Below are positions 27,568-34,218 of a stretch of 34,927 nt of DNA, piece by piece. The DNA is from Pirellula sp. (GTDB lineage Bacteria; Planctomycetota; Planctomycetia; Pirellulales; Pirellulaceae), in the NCBI GenBank assembly GCA_021300155.1, contig JAJTID010000067.1:1-34927 (forward strand), in the 5' to 3' direction. Made by a program: the position numbers and the translations under genes. Each line of letters begins with the position of its first letter. Within the stretch, counting starts at the first letter, position 1. The notes under the pieces were generated by a model. The model was not told where the DNA came from. It ran no database searches and saw nothing but the letters and a program-made list of their open reading frames with translations.

Positions 27568-30471
27568 ATGCAGAACATTTCGAAATCGCTGTTCAAATTC
27601 CAACGGCGCGCCGCGATACTTTCTATTCTCGAGCTGTTCCTTTTTCTACTAGCGATTTTTGTTGTAACGACCCTTGGTGTACTTTGGGTCGATTCCATTG
27701 TGCCTCTTTCGCCTTCCTCGCGATGGGGGATAAGCCGTGTTGGGGTATTAGCGGGTGTTCTGATCGCATTAGGCATGTGTGTTCAAGGGATGCGAACATG
27801 GAACACGAAGCGGGTCGCGAACTTGATTGATCAACATGCCGATACAGGGGGTACGATGGCGACGGGCTGGGAATTGAATCAAAGTCAACTGAATAAATCA
27901 TTTCGAACTCCATGTCTCGGCCAATCAGCTTCGTTTGCAAACTATGCCGTTCGAAGTGCGATGGAGCAGCTTGAGCGGTTTTCTCCGTCGCAGATCATAC
28001 CTTGGCAGCAATTGCGCCGTCCCCTGATTGCATTAGTGGGTGTTGGATTCTTTGCAACCTTGATGACATTGTTCGCACCAAACTACATGTGGCATCAATG
28101 GAGACGCATCGCTTATCCGCATCTCGATATTCCGCCTTACAGCGATCTCATGCTCTATCTAGAGGAAACGGATCTGAGTATCCAGTATGGTGATGACATC
28201 AAAATCCTCGCCACTTCTTCGAAAAAACCGAGAGAACGGCTCGAATTGGTGACACAAACCAGTAATGGAAAAGAGTATGTTCTGCCGATGCTTTCGCGTG
28301 GTTCGACACAGTGGCAAGCGATGCTGACAGATGTTCACGATTCGATGGAATACTATGTTCGAAGCGGATCAGCACGATCGGAACGAGGCAAGCTTAGTGT
28401 TCAATTGACTCCCCAAATCACCGCAAGTCGCATCCGAATCATGCCTCCCGAGTATACGAGAAAGGCCGTATTCGATGGTCCGATCCCTGAGAATGGGATC
28501 GCTGGATTAGTCGGTACAAAAGTTGTATTGACGCTTGAAAGCAATCGCGAACTAAGCCTTGGAAAACTTCAGTTTCGCTTTGCAGACAACACTGAGTCGA
28601 CTTTAGAGATGCGCCCCGATCAGAAGTTCGCAAGTAAAGAGTTCGCCTCAAATGGAACCAATGAAAGTAGTTCTTCTCGCTCGGTGAGTGTCGCGTTTAC
28701 CCTCAATCGGGATGCATCATTGGAAGCTCGAGTTCGGGACGTGGATGAGCTTCTTTCTACGGACAGTATCCAGTCCAAGCTTCGGTTGATCCAAGATGCG
28801 AAACCCGCAGTCCGGATTGTTGAGCCCAAGCCGATGTCGTTTGCTACACCGGACATCCAACTCCCCGTTGTCATTAACGCAGAAGATGATTTCGGGATAT
28901 CGTCCCTCAGACTGTATCGAAGTTTGAATGGATCCCCAGCTACCGCAGATAACATCCCAACCGATGGCGAATCAAGAATGGATGCCACCATTACTCTTGC
29001 ACTGCCTTTGTACGACTTGCGACCTGGAGATGAAATCGAGTTGTTCGCCCGTGCCGAAGACAATGACCCCTCTGGGTTCAAAGGAGTTGAATCTAAGAAA
29101 ACGACCATCCAGATTATCTCCGTTCGTGAGTTTCAGGAGATACTCATGGAACAACAAGGGGCAGATGCGCTTCGTGCAAAATACGACGCAGCCCAGCGAT
29201 ATCTTGAGAAAATGTCTGCTGCAATAGCAGCAGCCGAAGAGGCAGCAAAGATAGCTGAGCAAAATCCGAACGATATTTCGTCTGCTGCAGATCTACAACA
29301 GAAGTTAATGGACGCAAAAAAGGCAGCATCCGAAGCAGCTCAAGAAATAGAGAAAATTTCTCAAAACGCATCCGAACTGGAACTGGACCAGCAACTCTCC
29401 AAAATGCTTGAAGAGATCGCATCCGATGCGGCAAAAGCTGCCGACATGCTAGAGGACATGGCTGAAGCTCAGAAGGGGGAACGCCCGCTGTCACAGCAGG
29501 AAAAAGAAGAATTGAATTCGTTGCGGGACAAAGTCCAATCGGATCGAAAAGATATACAAGAGGAAGCGATCGATACCATCGACTCTCTTAACCAAGCGAT
29601 GAAGCTGCAACTGGATGAGGAGCAGTTTGAGTCGCTTGCCGAGAGGCAACGTGAGATTGCTGAACGCATGGAATCTTTGCGAACAGAAAACGTAGACGAC
29701 GCAGCCACCGAGCGACGAATGGCAGAGATGGAAGCAGAGCAAGAAGAACTACGTCAGCAACTTCAGGACTTGGTTCAATCGATTCGAGAGCATGCGGAAC
29801 AACTTCCAAACGACGAAGAAAACCAAGGCTTGAAACAATCCGCTTCGGATTTCGCCAACGACCTACAGGAGAGCCAGGCGGAACCATTCATGCGCGGTGC
29901 TCAAAGATCATTGCTCGATTCCAAATTTGAGCAAGCGGCAGAACAAGCCGCGTCGGCTGCCGACGAACTTGAGGAATTGATGAAACAAGGGGATCGTATG
30001 GGACAGGAGGCGCAGCAGAATGCTAGTAAGCAATTCAAGCCTGGGCGGGCCGGGTTCGATCCAAAGCAAGCGCTCGAACAGATGAAGCAAAAGTTCGGAA
30101 GAGGAAAGTCACGTGGATCGCAACTTGGAAAAGGCGGTGGACAGGGCCAAGGCGAATCGGAAGGTGATGCTTCAACGCCACAAGGTAATCAACGAGGTGG
30201 CAACTCTCGACGCAACACTTCGCCGGCCAATACTGGCCTCTATGGATCGAATCCGAAGCCTTCGCCATCGAGTCAAGGGCGTTCAGACCGGATGTCGCAG
30301 GGAGCCGCAACAAGTTCGGCAATTGCCAAACAAGATCAAGGAAAATCATCCAGTCCTTCCGTTACGGAAAGTGATGCTGCAGGACAGGGGCTTCAGAGTA
30401 TTCCACTACAGTACCGAAGCCGAGTCTCGGACTATATGCAGCGAATTTTGGAAAAGCCGAAGTCGCCATGA
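27568..30471 (+). CDS. Large membrane protein with long coiled coil, DUF4175-like
   Basis: 967 residues. Two helices near the N-terminus (about 16-41 and 54-74), with a third at about 152-171 (PLIALVGVGFFATLMTLFAP), anchor the protein. A beta-rich part (about 190-510) holds Ig-like segments such as ILATSSKKPRERLELVT and PVVINAEDDFGISSLRLY. From about 520 to 820 comes a long, highly charged coiled coil rich in Glu, Gln and Ala, then a Gly/Ser/Gln-rich tail. The architecture resembles DUF4175 proteins, which in planctomycetes often accompany MoxR/DUF58-type genes; no such gene is here. The start lies 8 bases after the surface-protein gene, suggesting co-transcription. Its last codons lie in a 74-bp sequence repeated at 33115. 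Confidence 0.8.
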   Translation: MQNISKSLFKFQRRAAILSILELFLFLLAIFVVTTLGVLWVDSIVPLSPSSRWGISRVGVLAGVLIALGMCVQGMRTWNTKRVANLIDQHADTGGTMATGWELNQSQLNKSFRTPCLGQSASFANYAVRSAMEQLERFSPSQIIPWQQLRRPLIALVGVGFFATLMTLFAPNYMWHQWRRIAYPHLDIPPYSDLMLYLEETDLSIQYGDDIKILATSSKKPRERLELVTQTSNGKEYVLPMLSRGSTQWQAMLTDVHDSMEYYVRSGSARSERGKLSVQLTPQITASRIRIMPPEYTRKAVFDGPIPENGIAGLVGTKVVLTLESNRELSLGKLQFRFADNTESTLEMRPDQKFASKEFASNGTNESSSSRSVSVAFTLNRDASLEARVRDVDELLSTDSIQSKLRLIQDAKPAVRIVEPKPMSFATPDIQLPVVINAEDDFGISSLRLYRSLNGSPATADNIPTDGESRMDATITLALPLYDLRPGDEIELFARAEDNDPSGFKGVESKKTTIQIISVREFQEILMEQQGADALRAKYDAAQRYLEKMSAAIAAAEEAAKIAEQNPNDISSAADLQQKLMDAKKAASEAAQEIEKISQNASELELDQQLSKMLEEIASDAAKAADMLEDMAEAQKGERPLSQQEKEELNSLRDKVQSDRKDIQEEAIDTIDSLNQAMKLQLDEEQFESLAERQREIAERMESLRTENVDDAATERRMAEMEAEQEELRQQLQDLVQSIREHAEQLPNDEENQGLKQSASDFANDLQESQAEPFMRGAQRSLLDSKFEQAAEQAASAADELEELMKQGDRMGQEAQQNASKQFKPGRAGFDPKQALEQMKQKFGRGKSRGSQLGKGGGQGQGESEGDASTPQGNQRGGNSRRNTSPANTGLYGSNPKPSPSSQGRSDRMSQGAATSSAIAKQDQGKSSSPSVTESDAAGQGLQSIPLQYRSRVSDYMQRILEKPKSP

Positions 30472-30475
30472 AAAC
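30402..30475 (+). repeat. 74-bp direct repeat, copy 1 (gene 3' end)
   Basis: Covers the last 22 codons and stop of the 967-residue gene and four bases beyond. Copy 2 at 33115-33188 matches 72 of 74 bases in the same orientation. The copy spacing is 2,713 bases. Confidence 0.95.
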
Positions 30476-30514
30476 TTCATTTTCCAGTTACCTTTTTTGG
30501 GCTTACACAATTCG

Positions 30515-30691
30515 ATGAAATTCGATTCTACGAGAAATCCGCAACTAACTTTCATTCTTGCTTTGTTTTTGCTTTGCGGTTTTCCTATCGGAATCAATGC
30601 TCAGGACACGATACTTCCGAACAATCATCGATTCCATCTGGCCCTGCACTGGAATAATCAAGGCCTCGCAGTTAAGAGTTCGCATGTTTAA
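30515..30691 (+). pseudogene. Truncated secreted protein, 58 residues
   Basis: ATG at 30515 opens a typical signal peptide (about residues 10-29, LTFILALFLLCGFPIGINAQ) followed by only 29 residues that end abruptly at 30691 in text without structure (GLAVKSSHV). A 58-residue secreted protein is possible, but the picture fits the 5' end of a longer gene, originally next after the 967-residue gene, cut by the material that begins near 30692. An ATG at 30468 overlapping the upstream stop starts only a 16-codon frame. No family can be assigned from what remains. Confidence 0.5.
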
Positions 30692-30983
30692 GGCCTAGAC
30701 AGCGAGTCGATCGGCAGCGGGAATGGTCGCTTGATTTGGTCGCCCTCGCGCAATTGATTGGATGAACAAACGCAATACTTTGTACCTGTCCATCTTTCAC
30801 TTTCATGCAAACGAGTTCGGTTAGAAGCATTCCGGGTTGGAATCGCTAGGGGCGTTTGTATCGTGTCCGACCGAGCGCAGCGAGTCCCGCCCAGCGGAGG
30901 CGGAGCACGAGCGGGGATGATGAGTTACCGCCGCTTGCACACCGAGCGAGTTCCATCGAAGAATGCGACCGTAACTAACAAAC
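30692..30983. other. Non-coding stretch before the first hairpin repeat
   Basis: About 290 bases without a gene I can support. A GC-rich part at about 30865-30920 (GAGCGCAGCGAGTCCCGCCC and following) has the look of further repeat material. It may be degenerated mobile or toxin-gene sequence, but I see no protein-like frame. Confidence 0.4.
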
Positions 30984-31350
30984 GCATTTGTATTGGCGGC
31001 GGGACACAGCCGACAAAACTCGTTGGATTCCATGCGTTTGCGATTGCCGGTTCTAAGCCCAGGAAGGGCGGAATGGAATAGCCAGGGGGTGCTAACCCCT
31101 GGCTTGCTAGCAAACCAGAAATCCAAGCCCTGGAGGGGCGACAGGGATGCTGGCGTGTTGGAAAACGTTGCGATATGTGTCCCCCCTCGGGGGTCAGGTT
31201 TCCCGCGGAAACCCATCACTGGGGTTGGCACGGTTGGCACCCCAGGCTACTGCTTGCCACGCCTCCAGCTTTCCGGTCCGCACCCGCCGCCGTCCCTTTT
31301 GTCGGCTGCATCCGGCGGGTAAACAACAAATAGCTGTGTCCCTACGGTCA
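30984..31350 (+). repeat. Hairpin-rich dispersed repeat, copy 1 (~367 bp)
   Basis: Nearly identical to 32199-32557 and in the same orientation. Compared with copy 2 it has a 9-base insertion (a doubled TTGGCAC in the last stem-loop), one base missing in the first stem, and scattered substitutions. The small frames within it on both strands occur because the two copies are alike, and I do not count them as genes. It ends just before the toxin-like remnant and the Imm8 gene. Confidence 0.9.
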
Positions 31351-31428
31351 CCACGGTCACGGCACCAATCGCGTTTCGAAGCAGTGGGCGAATGGCTTAA
31401 CAATGTTCATTTAGACGTCAAACCATGA
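31351..31428 (+). pseudogene. C-terminal remnant of a protein, possibly a toxin, coupled to Imm8
   Basis: After the repeat ends, one frame gives 25 residues ending HQSRFEAVGEWLNNVHLDVK-P and a TGA that overlaps the ATG of the Imm8 gene (ATGA). This overlap is what a toxin-immunity gene pair usually shows, and the text is protein-like whereas the frame upstream lies in the repeat. My reading is that the repeat replaced the body of a toxin gene and left its 3' end. The stretch is too short to name a toxin family. Confidence 0.35.
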
Positions 31429-31799
31429 GTAAAAAAACGAACATAACGCCGGAAATTCGATCGATTAGTTCACCTGATATCGAGTTCTACTCGTGGGAAC
31501 CCGCTACGTTGGAAGAAGTCTTCTTCTTGGTTGAGATGGAAATTGGCGAAAAAGGAGTCGCTGGTGCGGACTTGTTTCAGGTCGTAATCTCAACTCCGGA
31601 AGGACTTCGTGCTAAGGCAGGAAGTGGAAAAACGATCCTAAGAGTACGTTCTACAATCGTAGTTTCTAACTACGATTGGAATTGTATACGCGATACTTTG
31701 GAGTCAATAGTCCGCGATTGCGAAGCGGAAAGCTGGGTACACACGACGCTTCGGTTGCAAAGGTATTTCAAGTGGGAGTACGAGGACTTTCAGATGTAG
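31425..31799 (+). CDS. Imm8-family immunity protein
   Basis: 124 residues, usual for Imm8. The family pattern is present: SWEPATLEEVFFLVEMEIGE near residues 24-43, GADLFQVVISTPEGL (48-62), then a beta segment and YDWNCIRDTLESIV, with a C-terminus of Trp followed by LRLQRYFKWEYEDFQM. Imm8 proteins are encoded beside polymorphic toxins and neutralise them in the cytoplasm. No complete toxin gene is present; only a 25-residue frame remnant touches its start (ATGA). The next small gene starts 14 bases after its stop, suggesting one transcript. With no toxin it would be an orphan immunity gene giving protection against kin toxins (inference). Confidence 0.75.
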   Translation: MSKKTNITPEIRSISSPDIEFYSWEPATLEEVFFLVEMEIGEKGVAGADLFQVVISTPEGLRAKAGSGKTILRVRSTIVVSNYDWNCIRDTLESIVRDCEAESWVHTTLRLQRYFKWEYEDFQM

Positions 31800-31813
31800 G
31801 AAAATACAATGCC

Positions 31814-32119
31814 ATGAGTACATCACTTATCTCTGACTTAGAGTCTTGCTGGGATTGGGAGTCCGGCTTCTTCGCAAAGCTGCGTAGGGGGCAATGGGAC
31901 GTAAGTGCGCTGGAACATGTGTTGAACATACTTTCGGCGATAGACGTAAACGATTCCACAGCAATTCCGCGTCGCGTTGTTTCGATGCTATGGTATATGC
32001 CGTTGTTCATGAGTTGGCAGAATGAGCAAGTATCGGAGAGCGGAATCGACCGGCAGAGCTTCGAGTTGGCCGCGAATCGAATCCAAGAGCAAATTGAACG
32101 GATCTTGGGCGTCCCTTGA
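31814..32119 (+). CDS. Small helical protein, putative second immunity protein
   Basis: 101 residues from the ATG at 31814, 14 bases after the Imm8 stop. The frame is open further upstream but overlaps Imm8, so this start is preferred. The product is mainly helical and acidic (DLESCWDWESGFFAKLRRG, later RRVVSMLWYMPLFMSWQ and ELAANRIQEQIERIL), with no signal peptide or membrane helix. I do not recognise the family. Size, cytoplasmic character and place directly behind an immunity gene suggest another immunity protein. Confidence 0.55.
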   Translation: MSTSLISDLESCWDWESGFFAKLRRGQWDVSALEHVLNILSAIDVNDSTAIPRRVVSMLWYMPLFMSWQNEQVSESGIDRQSFELAANRIQEQIERILGVP

Positions 32120-32198
32120 AACCGCCGAACAGTGACCGGAGTCATTCACACCAACGCCTTCACCGCAACGGACAACGAAAGGACATGCACAGCGAATT

Positions 32199-32557
32199 GC
32201 ATTTGTTTTGGCGGCGGGACACAGCCGACAAAACTCGTTGGATTCCATGCGTTTGCGATTGCCGGTTCTAATCCCAGGAAGGGTGGAATGGAATAGCCAG
32301 GGGGTGCTAACCCCCTGGCTTGCTAGCAAACCAGAAATCCAAGCCCTGGAGGGGCGACAGGGATGCTGGCGTGTTGGAAAACGTTGCGATATGTGTCCCC
32401 CCTCGGGGGTCAGGTTTCCCGCGGAAACCCATCACTGGGGTTGGCACCCCAGGCTATTGCATGCCACGCCTCTAGCTTTCCGGCCCGCACCCGCCGCCGT
32501 CCCTTTTGTCGGCTGCATCCGGCGCGTAAACAACAAATAGCTATGTCCCCACGGTCA
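32199..32557 (+). repeat. Hairpin-rich dispersed repeat, copy 2 (~359 bp)
   Basis: Second copy of the element at 30984-31350. Its stem-loops are: 32295-32320, a perfect 11-bp stem (AGCCAGGGGGT/ACCCCCTGGCT, loop GCTA) directly followed by the palindrome TGCTAGCA; a 5-bp C/G stem near 32398-32410; 32413-32429, GGTTTCC/GGAAACC with loop CGC; and 32435-32452, CTGGGGT/ACCCCAG with loop TGGC. It lies 35 bases before the 168-residue gene. There is no transposase, so it is a non-autonomous element or a structured RNA/DNA element. Confidence 0.9.
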
Positions 32558-32592
32558 TCCCCATCAAAATTATTCCATTTCAGGATTAGAAT

Positions 32593-33099
32593 ATGACTAT
32601 GTCGCAACCTGACGATACATCGACAAATCCATGGCATGGGGATTGGAAGGAACGCTTAACCAGCTATCTAGATTCCCAAGGCTTTGGTGACTTGGAATCA
32701 TTCTTAAATGCAAATCCGGGTGTTGGATATGTAAAACTTGCAAAGCAGTTAGGCGATGTGAACGTTGCCGCGATGCAGCTTTACGGAGAACATATTCGAT
32801 TCGCCAACGCAAAAGGTCGACTACGAAGTGTGGCGATGGATTGTCTGGTCAGATTTATCAATGAGTATGTACGACGTGGTTGGGGCGCAGGTAGGCATTT
32901 TGCTCATCGATCAGCTTCGGCATTTGCAACTTGGGCAACAGCGATAACTGCTCATTGTCAAGATTCCAGCATGAAAGATAGGCTTAAACAAGTCTATGAT
33001 GAGTTAGAGCGACTACCAATTCCTTTGGGCTGGTTACCGTCTAGTGCCAACGATCCTTTCATTATTTCGGCATTCGAAAGGGGGTGGCCTTTGAGATAG
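32593..33099 (+). CDS. Small cytoplasmic protein, putative third immunity protein
   Basis: 168 residues from ATG 32593; a second ATG two codons later is equally possible. No signal peptide or membrane helix. It is helical in the first two thirds (WHGDWKERLTSYLDSQGFG, then GYVKLAKQLGDVNVAAMQLY and RSVAMDCLVRFINEYV), and it ends in a Pro/Trp-rich tail (IPLGWLPSSANDP, then FERGWPLR). I recognise no named family. It stands directly behind hairpin repeat copy 2 as Imm8 stands behind copy 1, and it is followed after 15 bases by copy 2 of the 74-bp repeat. The immunity role is inferred from context only. Confidence 0.55.
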   Translation: MTMSQPDDTSTNPWHGDWKERLTSYLDSQGFGDLESFLNANPGVGYVKLAKQLGDVNVAAMQLYGEHIRFANAKGRLRSVAMDCLVRFINEYVRRGWGAGRHFAHRSASAFATWATAITAHCQDSSMKDRLKQVYDELERLPIPLGWLPSSANDPFIISAFERGWPLR

Positions 33100-33114
33100 T
33101 CTCAAGCAAGACAG

Positions 33115-33188
33115 TCCACTACAATACCGAAGCCGAGTCTCGGACTATATGCAGCGAATTTTGGAAAAGCCAAAGTCGCCATGAAAAC
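33115..33188 (+). repeat. 74-bp direct repeat, copy 2
   Basis: Matches 30402-30475 with two G-to-A changes. Here it is not attached to the gene whose 3' end it represents; upstream is the 168-residue gene instead. The sequences after the two copies differ completely from the ninth base of ATGAAAAC onward. Confidence 0.95.
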
Positions 33189-33364
33189 GCATATTCTGTC
33201 GTTGCATTCGAGGGCGATCATGTTCATTTAGGCTGCTAGAACCATGAAATCCTGTTACGCTTTGATAAGTAGGTCTTTTCATTTATCGTTTGTTGATTCG
33301 ACGAGTGTGTGTCGTCGTTTGGCAAATACTGAATACAAACTCAATCGTCGAGGGACACAAAAAA

Positions 33365-33580
33365 GTGGGCATTCGAGAGTTTCGAGATGACATAATCGAC
33401 GACATGATGGCTGAAGCAATTCGCGCAAAATCCCCTACGGAACGGCTAGCTATAGCTTTCAACATGTGGCGTAGCGCGAGACGCATGATATTCGCAAACT
33501 TGCAGCGCGAGCATTCGGATTGGACTCTGGAGCAGTTGACAGCGGAAACAGCCAAAAGGATGTCCGGTGGACGTACCTGA
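33365..33580 (+). CDS. Small helical partner of the nucleotidyltransferase (antitoxin-like)
   Basis: 71 residues from a GTG at 33365, with GAGGG about nine bases upstream; a TTG at 33290 would add 25 unlikely residues. The core KSPTERLAIAFNMWRSARRM and the tail EHSDWTLEQLTAETAKRMSG match a small protein type that, from memory, often stands just before nucleotidyltransferase genes in planctomycetes and cyanobacteria. Its end overlaps the next gene by 14 bases, so the two are translationally coupled. It is probably the stability or antitoxin partner of the enzyme; no experimental role is known to me. Confidence 0.65.
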   Translation: MGIREFRDDIIDDMMAEAIRAKSPTERLAIAFNMWRSARRMIFANLQREHSDWTLEQLTAETAKRMSGGRT

Positions 33581-34133
33581 ACTACTTCTCCATACTACAT
33601 CGGTACTGGAAAGTCTTGGAATCGAGTACCGTATTGTTGGGTCTATTGCTTCGATCGCATACGGAGAACCACGATTTACCAACGATGTCGATATCATCGT
33701 TCGGTTGAGACTGGAGCACGTCAAGGGATTATTGAAAGTGTTTTCGCCACCAGAATTCTACTGTTCAGAGCAGGCTATGGTTCACGCTATCCATCGCAAA
33801 TTCCAATTTAACGTAATTCATCCTGCTTCGGGTCTCAAGGTGGACTTTATCGTCGTTTCTGACTCGGAGTTTGATCAATCAAGATTTCGACGAGGTAAGC
33901 GTCAATTAATAGATCAAGTTAACGAAGCGTGGTTTGCTTCTTCGGAAGATGTTATTTTGAAGAAGTTGGTTTACTTCCATGAAGGTGGGTCGGAGAAGCA
34001 CTTGAGAGACGTAGCGGGGATTTTAAAGGTCCAGGCTGGCAAAACAGAAACGGAATATCTAGAGCATTGGGTCACAGCCTTGGGAGTCGAGGAAGAATGG
34101 CTATTGGTGCAGGAACGCTTGAAACGACAATAA
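33567..34133 (+). CDS. Nucleotidyltransferase, MNT/AbiEii-like
   Basis: 188 residues from a GTG at 33567 inside the end of the upstream gene. The nucleotidyltransferase core is clear: GSIASIAYGEPRFTNDVDII with Gly25-Ser26 and the Asp40-X-Asp42 pair, and the third acidic residue Asp93 in GLKVDFIV. Later EDVILKKLVYFHEGG and HLRDVAGIL match the helical end of this family. Related enzymes add nucleotides to proteins or RNA and occur in type IV (AbiEii) and MNT/HEPN toxin-antitoxin modules. All three metal ligands are kept, so it should be active. No HEPN partner is present; the partner is the 71-residue protein. Confidence 0.8.
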   Translation: MDVPELLLHTTSVLESLGIEYRIVGSIASIAYGEPRFTNDVDIIVRLRLEHVKGLLKVFSPPEFYCSEQAMVHAIHRKFQFNVIHPASGLKVDFIVVSDSEFDQSRFRRGKRQLIDQVNEAWFASSEDVILKKLVYFHEGGSEKHLRDVAGILKVQAGKTETEYLEHWVTALGVEEEWLLVQERLKRQ

Positions 34134-34218
34134 ACCTCTTTCGGCTTTTTGCTCTATGTCTGTAAAGAAGACCTCTCTCGCGAGTCAGATATCCAATTGA
34201 GTTTCGCATTCTTGGGAA

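Noticed and set aside
30821-31428. Long frames on both strands within hairpin repeat copy 1 as genes
   Set aside because: They follow the repeat sequence, differ between the copies through indels, and show no protein family. Only the last 25 codons before Imm8 were kept, as a remnant.
31988-32596. Similar frames across hairpin repeat copy 2
   Set aside because: Same reason as for copy 1; the frames break at the 9-base and 1-base differences between copies.
33244-33390. 48-codon ATG frame before the antitoxin-like gene
   Set aside because: Ser/Arg-rich text without structure, overlapping the better supported GTG start at 33365.
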